Source: Pseudomonas sp. GOM7 (GTDB taxonomy: Bacteria; Pseudomonadota; Gammaproteobacteria; Pseudomonadales; Pseudomonadaceae). Taken from it: DNA of 64,000 nt. The notes under the pieces were generated by a model, which ran no database searches, was not told the DNA's origin, and saw nothing but the letters and a program-made list of their open reading frames with translations. Shown in pieces: positions 18,600 through 26,605 of the stretch (its first letter is position 1; the number at the start of each line of letters is the position of its first letter). The translations under genes were made by a program, and so were the position numbers. The stretch is taken from positions 1,302,001-1,366,000 of the forward strand of contig NZ_CP113519.1 of assembly GCF_026723825.1 (NCBI RefSeq), read 5' to 3'.

Positions 18600-18723
18600 T
18601 GCGCAAGAAGTTGCGCAGTGCTGCGCAAGTTTTTGCGCAGCAACCTCAAGCCCTTTAACAGCGCGATCTACAGCAATTTGTCCACAGGGTTATACACAGT
18701 TTGCTGTGCAAGAAGTTGCGCAG
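18600..18723. promoter_or_regulatory. Three inverted-repeat sites upstream of hcp (candidate enhancer sites)
   Basis: TGCGCAA-N4-TTGCGCA occurs at 18600-18617 and, with 8-bp arms CTGCGCAA/TTGCGCAG, at 18621-18640. A third copy with one mismatch (CTGTGCAA) is at 18704-18723. The first two centres are 22 bases apart. They lie about 85-210 bases upstream of the -24 element, where sigma-54 activators usually bind. The binding protein is not in the window; a VasH/Sfa-type activator is the natural guess. Confidence 0.65.
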
Positions 18724-18758
18724 TTGGCTGGCTGCTCCGTCGCCTGTGATGCGCCCTT

Positions 18759-19526
18759 TCAGACCTCTTTGCCCGTCTGCTGCGCCTGCATGTTGGCGGC
18801 GATGATGCGCGTGGTCTGGATCACCAGGTCGATGACGCGCTCCTGGCGCAGCAGTTTGAAGGTGTCGGTGCTGCCCACGGCCGAGATGCTGCCGACCACT
18901 TCCTTGCCATCGGTGACGATGATCGGCGCGGCGATGCCGGTCAGGCCCAGGTTCAGTTCGTCATGGGTGATGCAGTAGCCGTCCTTGCGAATCTTCTTTG
19001 CCGCGCGGGCGAACTCCGACCAACTGCGCTGGCTGTAGGGGTTGTCGGGATCCCTGGAAATCTGCTCCTCGAACAGTTTGAGCAGGCGCCGGCCCTTCTG
19101 GTAAGCCACCAGCACCTTCGATTGCGCACCGCGAAACAGCGGCAGGGGATGGCCACGGCCGAAGGCGAAGTGGTGCTGCTCGTTGGGGTCGGTGATGTAG
19201 GTGTTGATGATGTGGCCGTCGTAGAAAACGCTGGCGAACACCGCCAGGCCGGTTTCCTCGGCCAGGCGCTGCATGGGTTCACGACCGGCGATGAGGATGG
19301 GGTCGTACTGCCGCATCATCCAGTCCAGCTCGATGATGCGTGGGCCGAGGGCGTAGTTGCCGGCTCCGACACGGCTCAGCAGGCCGGCCTCACAGAGATC
19401 CTTGACGTAACGGTAGACCGTGGCGCGCGACAGCCCCATGCGCTCGGCGATGGTTTCCGGATCTAGCTGCAGTTGCTGCGGGCCGAACAGATCCAGCACC
19501 CCCAGGGTCTTGCTCAAGCTGCTCAT
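18759..19526 (-). CDS. IclR-family transcriptional regulator
   Basis: 255 residues from ATG 19526, preceded by AAAGGAAC. The N-terminal winged helix (ETIAERMGLSRATVYRYVKDL, about residues 22-42) is followed by an IclR effector domain (DWMMRQYDPILIAGREPMQRLAEE to the C-terminus). It is divergent from the catabolic operon that starts at 19739 with 212 AT-rich bases between, so it most likely controls that operon and itself. The ligand is unknown. Confidence 0.9.
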   Translation of the reverse strand: MSSLSKTLGVLDLFGPQQLQLDPETIAERMGLSRATVYRYVKDLCEAGLLSRVGAGNYALGPRIIELDWMMRQYDPILIAGREPMQRLAEETGLAVFASVFYDGHIINTYITDPNEQHHFAFGRGHPLPLFRGAQSKVLVAYQKGRRLLKLFEEQISRDPDNPYSQRSWSEFARAAKKIRKDGYCITHDELNLGLTGIAAPIIVTDGKEVVGSISAVGSTDTFKLLRQERVIDLVIQTTRIIAANMQAQQTGKEV

Positions 19527-19738
19527 GGTGTTCCTTTCAGGTTCGGCCCCGTGCGGAAGGGGGGATGGACGCGTGCCTCGAAGCATAGCTGGGAATTGCC
19601 TTGATTTTCGAGCGTATTTTTAGGTCAAAAAATCTCATTTATCTCGTATTTTGAGCTTTTTGATAAAAAATACTTGTTGGTATTGCGTTGCGATGCAATA
19701 AATCTCGCATTCGTCAACGCATGCCATGGGATCGTCAA
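19527..19738. promoter_or_regulatory. AT-rich divergent control region of the catabolic operon
   Basis: 212 bases between the divergent IclR gene and the ThDP-enzyme gene. The section 19610-19700 is strikingly AT-rich against the surrounding sequence and contains TTTTTGATAAAAAATA and a local repeat GTTGCGATGCAAT. It is the expected place for both promoters and the IclR operator. I cannot point to a convincing -35/-10 pair. Confidence 0.45.
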
Positions 19739-21283
19739 ATGAATGGTGCCGAATCGCTCATCAAGGCCGCTGTCGCCAGCGGTATCGAGTACTGCTTCGC
19801 CAACCCCGGAACCACCGAGATACCGCTGGTCGCGGCCATGGGCGCAGAGCCTGCGCTGAAACCTGTGCTGTCGATGTTCGAGGGCGTCTGCACCGGCGCC
19901 GCCGACGGCTATGGGCGTATCGCCGGCAAGCCGGCCATGACCCTGACTCATCTCGGCCCGGGCTTTGCCAACGGCATCGCCAACCTGCACAACGCGCGCC
20001 GCGCCAATACGCCGATCGTCAATGTGATCGGCGACCACGCCTCCTGGCACGTCAACTACGACCCGCCCCTGGCCAGCGATATCGACGCCCTGGCCGGCGC
20101 GGTGTCCGGCTGGGTGCGCACTTCGCGTCATGCGCAGCGCATCGGCGAGGATCTGCAATGCGCCGTGCAGGCGGCCTGGCAGCCGCGCGGGCAGATCGCC
20201 AGCCTGGTGCTGCCGATGGATCTGCAGGCCAACACGGTGGATGCCGAGGCGCTGCGTTTCGCTCCGCTACAGGCGCCGGTGCGGCGCTTCGCCGGTGACA
20301 AGGTGGAGCGCGTGGCGGCCGAACTCAAGGCTGGCAAGCGCCTGGTGTTCATCGTTGGTGATGACGGCCTGACGGCGGCTGGCCTGGAAGCGGCTGGGCG
20401 CCTGGCCCAGCTCGATGGCGTGCGTTTGTTCGCAGAAACCTTCCCGCGGGTCAGCCATCGCGGTGGCGGCCTGCCTGATCTGGATCGTCTGCCGTACTTC
20501 CCGGAAGTGGCCATCGAGATTCTCGACCAGTACGACCTGGTGGTGTGCGCCGGCGTGCCGGAGCCGATCAGCTATTTCGGTTACGAAGGCATCGCCTCGC
20601 GCCTGGCCGAGCGTGATCGCCTGCTGTCGCTGGCCGAGGTCGGCGACGATGTGACCGGTGCGCTCGCTGCTCTGGCCGATGCCCTCGAGGCCCCGGCGCA
20701 TATTCCCTGCGAGCAGGGTATCGAGCTGCCGCCGGCCGACGAGGCGTTGACGCCGCAATCGGTCGGGCGCGTGCTGGCCGCCGCGCTGCCGCATGATTGC
20801 ATCGTCTCCATCGAAGGCGGCACCTGCGGTTACCCCTTCTTCACCGCCTCGGCCGGTGCCGCCCGCCATCGCGTGCTGACCAACACCGGCGGTGCCATCG
20901 GTCAGGGCATCCCGGCCGGTTTCGGCGCGGCCCTGGCCGAGCCGGGCAATACGGTGTTCTGCCTGCAATCCGACGGCAGCGCGCAGTACACCATCCAGAC
21001 CCTGTGGAGCATCGCCCGCGAGCAGTTGCCGGTGATCATCCTGATCGCCGCCAACCACCGCTACGCGATCCTGCAGAACGAGCTGCGCCGCTATGGCGTC
21101 ACCGACTTCGGCCCGCAGGCGCTGGCATTGACCGAGCTGGATCGCCCACGCGTGGACTGGAAGGCCCTGGCCAAGGGCTACGGCGTGCCGGCCAGCAGCG
21201 TGCGCAGCAACCTCGAACTGCGTCAGGCGCTGGCGACTGCCATCGCCAGCGCCGCGCCCTGCCTGATCGAAATGGAGCTGTGA
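19739..21283 (+). CDS. ThDP-dependent decarboxylase/synthase (benzoylformate decarboxylase or acetolactate synthase-like)
   Basis: 514 residues from ATG 19739 (MNGAESLIKAAVASGIEYCF); ATG 19721 is the alternative. The three-domain ThDP architecture shows an N-terminal pyrimidine-binding domain with FEGVCTGAADGYGRIAGKPA (catalytic Glu) and a C-terminal pyrophosphate domain with QSDGSAQYTIQTLWSIAR followed by AANHRYAIL. The metal motif reads SDG rather than GDG. Proteins of this type are often labelled acetolactate synthase, but an adjacent aldehyde dehydrogenase suggests decarboxylation of a 2-oxo acid to an aldehyde, as in mandelate degradation. First gene of a nine-gene operon. Confidence 0.82.
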   Translation: MNGAESLIKAAVASGIEYCFANPGTTEIPLVAAMGAEPALKPVLSMFEGVCTGAADGYGRIAGKPAMTLTHLGPGFANGIANLHNARRANTPIVNVIGDHASWHVNYDPPLASDIDALAGAVSGWVRTSRHAQRIGEDLQCAVQAAWQPRGQIASLVLPMDLQANTVDAEALRFAPLQAPVRRFAGDKVERVAAELKAGKRLVFIVGDDGLTAAGLEAAGRLAQLDGVRLFAETFPRVSHRGGGLPDLDRLPYFPEVAIEILDQYDLVVCAGVPEPISYFGYEGIASRLAERDRLLSLAEVGDDVTGALAALADALEAPAHIPCEQGIELPPADEALTPQSVGRVLAAALPHDCIVSIEGGTCGYPFFTASAGAARHRVLTNTGGAIGQGIPAGFGAALAEPGNTVFCLQSDGSAQYTIQTLWSIAREQLPVIILIAANHRYAILQNELRRYGVTDFGPQALALTELDRPRVDWKALAKGYGVPASSVRSNLELRQALATAIASAAPCLIEMEL

Positions 21284-21286
21284 GCC

Positions 21287-22777
21287 ATGAGCGAGATTCA
21301 ACTGCTACCTGCCGTCCGTGAGTTTCTTGCCACCCCCAAACGTCTGTTCATCGGCGGCCAGTGGGTGGAGGCCGCCAGCGGCAAGCGCTTTGCGGTCGAG
21401 AACCCGGCCACCGCCACCCAGCTATGCGAAGTCGCCGAAGGCGAAGAGGCCGATGTCGACGCCGCCGTGGCAGCGGCCCGCACAGCATTCAAGGGGCCGT
21501 GGCGCTGGGAGACGCCGGCACGCCGCGGCTACCTGTTGTTCCGTCTGGCCGAGCTGATCGACGCCCATGCCGAAGAACTGGCGCAACTGATCACCCTGGA
21601 GAACGGCAAGACCCTCGCCGCCGCCCGTGGTGAGGCCGCCAGTGCCGCCAACATCATCCGTTACTTCGCCGGCTGGCCGACCAAGATCGAAGGCAGCACC
21701 GTGCCGGTTTCCCCGGCCAGCGGTGCTCCGATGCTCAATTACACCCTGCGCGAGCCGGTGGGTGTGTGCGCGCTGATCGTGCCGTGGAACTTCCCGCTCA
21801 ACATGTGCGTGTGGAAGCTCGGCCCGGCTCTGGCCACCGGCTGTACCTCGGTGCTCAAGCCCGCCGAGCAGACGCCGTTGGTAGCGGTACGTCTGGTGCA
21901 ACTGATCGAGCAGGCTGGCTTCCCCGCTGGCGTGGTCAACCTGCTCACCGGCTTCGGTGCCCGCACCGGCGCACCGCTGTCGCAGCACGCCGATGTCGAC
22001 AAGATCGCCTTCACCGGCTCGACCCAGGTCGGTCGGCTGATCGCCCAGGCCGCCACCAGCAACATGAAGAAGGTGTCTCTGGAGCTGGGCGGCAAGTCGC
22101 CGAACATCATCCTGCCCGATGCCGACATCGCCCGCGCCGCCAAGGGCGCTGCCGACGGCATCTTCTACAACCAGGGCCAGGTGTGCACCGCTGCCTCGCG
22201 CCTGTACGTGCATGAACAGGTGCTCGACCAGGTGCTCGAGGAACTGCGCAAGCATGCTGCCGCACACGTCATCGGTTCCGGTCTGGACAGCCGCACCACT
22301 CTCGGGCCTCTGGTTTCCGAGCGCCAGCTGAGCACGGTCAACGGTTATCTGCAGCGTGGCGTGCAGGAAGGCGCTGAGCTGATCTGCGGCGGCAAGCGCC
22401 CGGAACACCTGGAACAGGGCCACTTCATCGAGCCTACGGTGTTCTTCGATCGCGCCGAGCAGGCCTGCGTGGCCCGCGAGGAAATCTTCGGCCCAGTGCT
22501 CACGGTGATGAGCTGGAGCGACGTCGACGAACTGGCCCAGCGCGCCAACGACTCGCCTTATGGCCTGGCCGCCGGCCTGTGGACCCGCGACCTGCGCTCG
22601 GCGCACCGCCTGGCCGCGCAGCTCAAGGCCGGTTCGGTGTGGATCAACTGCTGGAACGTGGTCGACCCGGCCTCGCCATTCGGTGGTTACAAGCAATCCG
22701 GCTGGGGCCGGGAAATGAGCAAGCACGTGATCGACGCCTACACCGAGACCAAGAGCGTCTACGTCGATCTCGCCTGA
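21287..22777 (+). CDS. NAD(P)-dependent aldehyde dehydrogenase
   Basis: 496 residues, full length for the class I/II aldehyde dehydrogenase superfamily. Key marks are VPWNFPLNMCVWKLGPALA (coenzyme fold), LELGGKSPNII with the general-base Glu, NQGQVCTAASRLYV with the catalytic Cys, and EIFGPVLTVMSW. It starts four bases after the stop of the ThDP enzyme and probably oxidises that enzyme's aldehyde product to an acid. The substrate is not identifiable from motifs. Confidence 0.93.
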   Translation: MSEIQLLPAVREFLATPKRLFIGGQWVEAASGKRFAVENPATATQLCEVAEGEEADVDAAVAAARTAFKGPWRWETPARRGYLLFRLAELIDAHAEELAQLITLENGKTLAAARGEAASAANIIRYFAGWPTKIEGSTVPVSPASGAPMLNYTLREPVGVCALIVPWNFPLNMCVWKLGPALATGCTSVLKPAEQTPLVAVRLVQLIEQAGFPAGVVNLLTGFGARTGAPLSQHADVDKIAFTGSTQVGRLIAQAATSNMKKVSLELGGKSPNIILPDADIARAAKGAADGIFYNQGQVCTAASRLYVHEQVLDQVLEELRKHAAAHVIGSGLDSRTTLGPLVSERQLSTVNGYLQRGVQEGAELICGGKRPEHLEQGHFIEPTVFFDRAEQACVAREEIFGPVLTVMSWSDVDELAQRANDSPYGLAAGLWTRDLRSAHRLAAQLKAGSVWINCWNVVDPASPFGGYKQSGWGREMSKHVIDAYTETKSVYVDLA

Positions 22778-22801
22778 CCTGACAAAACAAGAGGAAGAAT
22801 C

Positions 22802-23596
22802 ATGGATCTGCAACTGCAAGGCCGCGTGGCCATCGTCACTGGCGGCGGCATGGGCATCGGTAAGGAAGTGGCGCGCTTTCTCTCCCAGGAAGGCTGCAAG
22901 GTGGTGATCTGCGCGCGGCGCATGGAATACCTCAAGCAGGCCGCCGAAGAGATCAGCGCCGAGACCGGCAACGAAGTGCTGCCGCTGTTCTGTGACACCA
23001 ATGACATGCAGGCCGTATCGACCATGGTGCAGCAGGCCGTCGAGCATTTCGGCCGCATCGACATCCTGGTCAACGGCGCTGCCGCGCCTTCCGGCGTGGT
23101 GCGCAACGACATCGAGCACGCCGGCGACGACGAGCTGCTGTCGGACATGAACACCAAGGTGATCGGCTACTTTCGCTGCGCCAAGGCCGTCACCCCACAC
23201 ATGAAGGCGCTGGGCTTCGGCCGCATCATCAACATCGGCGGCCTGACCGGGCGCGGCAGCAAGGTGCTGTCGGGCATGCGCAACCTGGCCATCGCGCACA
23301 TGACCAAGACCCTGTCCGACCAGCTCGGCCCGGACGGCATCACCGTCAACCTGATCCACCCCGGCGTGGTCGACACCCCGCACATCCAGGAACTCTACGA
23401 GCGCGAAGGCGTGAAGCAGGGCAAGACCCCGCAACAGGTGGAGCAGGGCTATATCGATGCCACGCCGATCCGCCGCACCCTGCAGCCCATCGAGATGGGC
23501 TGGCTGATCGGTTTTCTCGCATCGCCCAAGGCTGGCGCCATCACTGGCGAGTCCATCGGCATCGATGGCGGCCTGACTCGCGGCATCTTCATCTGA
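22802..23596 (+). CDS. SDR-fold protein lacking the usual catalytic residues
   Basis: 264 residues with an intact Rossmann motif (VTGGGMGIGKEVARFL) and an NGAA-type strand (LVNGAAAPSGVV). At the usual active site it reads INIGGLTGRGSKVL and then SGMRNLAIAHMTKTL. Aligned to a standard SDR, the catalytic Ser, Tyr and Lys of Ser-Tyr-x-x-x-Lys are replaced by Gly, Ser and Asn. The C-terminal substrate loop (HPGVVDTPHIQELYEREG) and the end GESIGIDGGLTRG are normal. It may bind NAD(P) without being a normal oxidoreductase, or use an unusual mechanism. RBS AAGAGGAAG precedes the ATG. Confidence 0.85.
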   Translation: MDLQLQGRVAIVTGGGMGIGKEVARFLSQEGCKVVICARRMEYLKQAAEEISAETGNEVLPLFCDTNDMQAVSTMVQQAVEHFGRIDILVNGAAAPSGVVRNDIEHAGDDELLSDMNTKVIGYFRCAKAVTPHMKALGFGRIINIGGLTGRGSKVLSGMRNLAIAHMTKTLSDQLGPDGITVNLIHPGVVDTPHIQELYEREGVKQGKTPQQVEQGYIDATPIRRTLQPIEMGWLIGFLASPKAGAITGESIGIDGGLTRGIFI

Positions 23597-23609
23597 GGAG
23601 CAAGCAGCT

Positions 23610-24650
23610 ATGAGCAACGGAACCTTTCTGGTCGCCACCGTTGGCCAGGCCATCATCCGCAGCGCCGACAATGGCGCCACCTGGCACCGCCAGGGGCTAG
23701 GCCAGCCGCTGGAGTTCGATGCCATCACCCGTTCGCTGAGCCTCGATCCGCAGCGCCCGGAAGTGATCTACGCCGGCGCCGACATCGGCCTGATCGTCAG
23801 CCACGATGTGGGCAGCCACTGGCAACTGGTGGACTCGCCGTTCAACGGGCAGACGGTGTGGAAGGTGGCGGTCGATCCGCAGGATCCGCAGCGCATCTTC
23901 GTCGGCACCGGCGCGCCGTCGCGCGCGGTGCTGTGGCGCACCCTCGACGGCGGGCAGAGCTGGTACCGCGTGCCAGTGGAGATTCCCGAGTTCTGCGAGG
24001 GAGTGAGCAAGCCGCGCCTGCTGGCCTTCGCCTATGACCCGACCGACCGCAACCAAGTGTGGTTCGGCCTGGAGGAGGGCGGCCTGTTCCACAGCCGTGA
24101 TGGCGGCGACAGCTTCACCCGCGTCGATGACCGCCTGCTGTGGGATTACAACTCGGACATCCACAACATCCTGGTCATGCCCAACCACGGCAGGAAAGTC
24201 ATCGTGGTGGTGTGCGTCAACGCCATCTACCGCAGCGAGGACGAAGGCCTGACCTGGAGCGGGCAATTGGCCAGGGACGACTTCGGCCTGTACTACGTGC
24301 GCGCCATGAACGCGCCGCTGGGCAGCGAGGATACCCTCTACCTGAGTATTTCCGACGGCACGCCGGGCACCACCAGCAAGGTGCTGATCTCGCGCGATGC
24401 CGCCGCGACCTGGGAAGTGCTGCCACTGCCGCAGCAACCCAACTCCTGCGTCTGGGCCATCGGCATCAACCCGAGCAACCCACGGCAGATCATCGCCGGC
24501 ACCAAGTACGGCCACCTGTTCACCTCGGAAAACGGCGGTGATGGCTGGCTCAAGCAGTGGCGCGACTTCAGCGAGATCGCCGACGTGCTGTGGACGCCCG
24601 CCGTGGCGCAGATCAAACCGGCGCATACCTCTGTCACCAGCAAGAAGTGA
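23610..24650 (+). CDS. Asp-box (BNR) beta-propeller protein, sialidase/VPS10-like fold
   Basis: 346 residues without a signal peptide, so cytoplasmic. Seven Asp-box-like turns are spaced through it: SADNGATWHR, SHDVGSHWQL, TLDGGQSWYR, SRDGGDSFTR, SEDEGLTWSG, SRDAAATWEV and SENGGDGWLK. This gives a six- or seven-bladed propeller like the photosystem-II-assembly/WD40-like family. No sialidase Arg triad is obvious. It sits in the middle of a catabolic operon, 13 bases after the SDR gene, so it may be a lactonase-like or binding protein of the pathway. Function unknown. Confidence 0.82.
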   Translation: MSNGTFLVATVGQAIIRSADNGATWHRQGLGQPLEFDAITRSLSLDPQRPEVIYAGADIGLIVSHDVGSHWQLVDSPFNGQTVWKVAVDPQDPQRIFVGTGAPSRAVLWRTLDGGQSWYRVPVEIPEFCEGVSKPRLLAFAYDPTDRNQVWFGLEEGGLFHSRDGGDSFTRVDDRLLWDYNSDIHNILVMPNHGRKVIVVVCVNAIYRSEDEGLTWSGQLARDDFGLYYVRAMNAPLGSEDTLYLSISDGTPGTTSKVLISRDAAATWEVLPLPQQPNSCVWAIGINPSNPRQIIAGTKYGHLFTSENGGDGWLKQWRDFSEIADVLWTPAVAQIKPAHTSVTSKK

Positions 24651-24661
24651 GGAGAACCGCG

Positions 24662-25111
24662 ATGAAAGTCGAGATCGTGCGGACTCATCTGTCCCTGTTC
24701 GTCACCGACCCGGACGCCTCCGCGCTCTGGTATGCCGATGTGCTCGGCATGCACGAGAGCGCCCGTGGCGAGGCCTGGGTGATGATGGCCTTCGGCAGCA
24801 AGCACCACGATATCGCCCTGATCAAGGCCGCCCCCGGCGCCCATCAGGGCGGCCTGGGCCTGCAGCATTACGGCATGGAGATCGCAGGGGACATGACCAC
24901 CCTGCGCCAGCTCTACGGCATGTTGCTGAGCAAGGGGGTGGAGATCGTCAAGATCACCGACCACGAAATCGGCAACGGCCTGTACTTCAACGACCCGGAC
25001 GGCAACCGTCTGGAGTTCTTCCTCGAGACCGATCACGACGACGAGCGCGCCAAGGCCCGTTTCAAGGATGCCTGCGCGCCCAGTCGCAATATCACCCTCG
25101 ACCCCCTCTAA
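24662..25111 (+). CDS. VOC-family (glyoxalase/extradiol dioxygenase-like) protein
   Basis: 149 residues from ATG 24662 with GAGGAGAACCGCG ahead. Single vicinal-oxygen-chelate module pair: RTHLSLFVTDPDASALWYADVLGM, LQHYGMEIAG and YFNDPDGNRLEFFLE. Candidate metal ligands are His near residue 9, His near 69 and Glu near 120, the 2-His-1-carboxylate pattern of VOC enzymes. Its single-domain size is short for a ring-cleavage dioxygenase (about 300 residues) but matches small VOC lyases, isomerases or dioxygenases. In an operon with a hydroxylase and hydratase, ring or C-C cleavage is possible. Confidence 0.85.
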   Translation: MKVEIVRTHLSLFVTDPDASALWYADVLGMHESARGEAWVMMAFGSKHHDIALIKAAPGAHQGGLGLQHYGMEIAGDMTTLRQLYGMLLSKGVEIVKITDHEIGNGLYFNDPDGNRLEFFLETDHDDERAKARFKDACAPSRNITLDPL

Positions 25112-25121
25112 GGACACGACC

Positions 25122-25724
25122 ATGAAAGCGAGCAACTTCGCCAGCTATCACATCCGCAAGTGGTACAGCTTCACCGAGGAAACCCTGGCCAACGAGACCG
25201 GGCAACTGGCCGACGGTGAGCCGCTGTTCAAGTACGTCATCGCTGCTGCCGTGCACAACCCCTATGCCGGGCGTTTCAGCCAGGATCTGAGCCAGTTGAT
25301 CGACGACTCACCGGCCCTGGGCGAGGAATTCGGCCGACGCATCCGCGAGCTGGCCGGCGAGCGCAAGATCATCAGCTACGGCAAGGCCTGCCTGGTCGGC
25401 GCCAACTGCGAGTACGAGCATGGCAACGCCTTCCTCACCAACCCGGCAGCCGATCCGGTACGCGTGGCTCTGGGCGGTGGCAAGTCCTGGGTGCCATCCA
25501 CCGGCAAGCGTGGTGCGCCTGGCTGCACCATCGATGTGCCGCTGGCGCACAAGGATGCACTCTACGTGCGTGACCAGTACGACACCATCTCGGTGACCTT
25601 CGGCGATGGCCCGGCCCCGGACGAAGTGATCATCATCTGGGCCTTCGCCACCCGTGGTCGTCTGCATGCCCGCCTGGGCGGCTTGAAAGCCTCTGATATC
25701 AAGGGCGACAACGGCCTGACCTGA
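25122..25724 (+). CDS. DUF1185 (amino acid synthesis family) protein
   Basis: 200 residues from ATG 25122. It contains RKWYSFTEETLANETGQ, VAAAV-like AAAVHNPYAGRF, GKACLVGANCEYEHGNAFLT and TIDVPLAHKDALYVRDQYDT, which I recognise as the family catalogued as amino acid synthesis (DUF1185). No biochemical role is firmly known to me; members recur in catabolic clusters for aromatic or heterocyclic compounds. It is cytoplasmic and lies ten bases downstream of the VOC gene. Confidence 0.8.
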   Translation: MKASNFASYHIRKWYSFTEETLANETGQLADGEPLFKYVIAAAVHNPYAGRFSQDLSQLIDDSPALGEEFGRRIRELAGERKIISYGKACLVGANCEYEHGNAFLTNPAADPVRVALGGGKSWVPSTGKRGAPGCTIDVPLAHKDALYVRDQYDTISVTFGDGPAPDEVIIIWAFATRGRLHARLGGLKASDIKGDNGLT

Positions 25725-25738
25725 CCGGGAGCTTCGCG

Positions 25739-26587
25739 ATGACCGCGCACAGCCAGTTCTTCAACAACCGCAGCGGCTTGCGCCTGCATGTGCTGCGCTG
25801 GGGTAACCCGCAAGGCACGCCGCTGATCCTGCTGCACGGTCTGCGTGCCTACGCGCAGACCTGGGAGTCGCTGGCCAGCACGCTGGGTGATGACTTCTGC
25901 TGCTACGCCCTGGATCAGCGCGGGCGTGGTCTGAGCGACTGGGCCGAGAGCAGCAGCTACCACAGCGAATCCTATGTGCAGGATCTGCAAGATCTGGTCG
26001 CGCACCTGGGGCTGCAGCGCTTCGCCCTGGTCGGCCACTCGCTCGGTGGCGCCAATGCCCTGGAGTATGCGCGGCAACATCCTGGGCGCCTGCTGGCGCT
26101 GGTGATCGAGGACATCGGCCCCGGCTCGTCGAGCGTCGGTGACGGCGCCGAGCGCATCCGCCGTGAGATGCGCCAGACGCCACTGACGTTCGCCGACTGG
26201 GAGGCGGCGCGAGCCTTCTGGGTCAAGTCGCGTCCCGGTCTGTCGGAGCAGGGGGTGCAGTCGCGGCTGGCCCACTCCATGCAGGAGACCGCGCAGGGCA
26301 TCGTCTGGCGCCATGACCAGCAGGGCATCGCTGCGGCACGCCTGAGCATCGAGCCGGTCGACCTGTGGCCCGCAGTTCGAGCGCTGGATTGCCCGACGTT
26401 GTTCGTTCGCGGGGGCAATTCGGACTTCCTGCCGCCCGCCACCCTGGCGGCGATGCAGGCGCAGAACCGCAACATCCGTACCGTGGAGATCGCCGGCGCG
26501 AGCCATTACGTGCACGATGACCAGAGCGACGCATTCAACCGCAGCGTTGCCGACTTTCTTCGGCAAGCGAGCAAGCCATCAGAATAA
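25739..26587 (+). CDS. Alpha/beta hydrolase
   Basis: 282 residues with the canonical fold: oxyanion segment LILLHGLRAYAQTW, nucleophile elbow GHSLGG (Ser about residue 100), acid in LFVRGGNSDFL and the base in GASHYVHDD. It resembles C-C bond hydrolases of meta-cleavage pathways and generic esterases. Its place beside a hydroxylase and a hydratase would fit hydrolysis of a ring-fission product or lactone. The substrate is inferred only from context. Confidence 0.88.
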   Translation: MTAHSQFFNNRSGLRLHVLRWGNPQGTPLILLHGLRAYAQTWESLASTLGDDFCCYALDQRGRGLSDWAESSSYHSESYVQDLQDLVAHLGLQRFALVGHSLGGANALEYARQHPGRLLALVIEDIGPGSSSVGDGAERIRREMRQTPLTFADWEAARAFWVKSRPGLSEQGVQSRLAHSMQETAQGIVWRHDQQGIAAARLSIEPVDLWPAVRALDCPTLFVRGGNSDFLPPATLAAMQAQNRNIRTVEIAGASHYVHDDQSDAFNRSVADFLRQASKPSE

Positions 26588-26605
26588 GAAACGGGTGAGC
26601 AAAAA

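Noticed and set aside
18600..18723. CRISPR-like interpretation of the repeated TTGCGCAG words
   Set aside because: Only three copies with unequal spacing and strong dyad symmetry, and no cas genes; they fit protein-binding sites.
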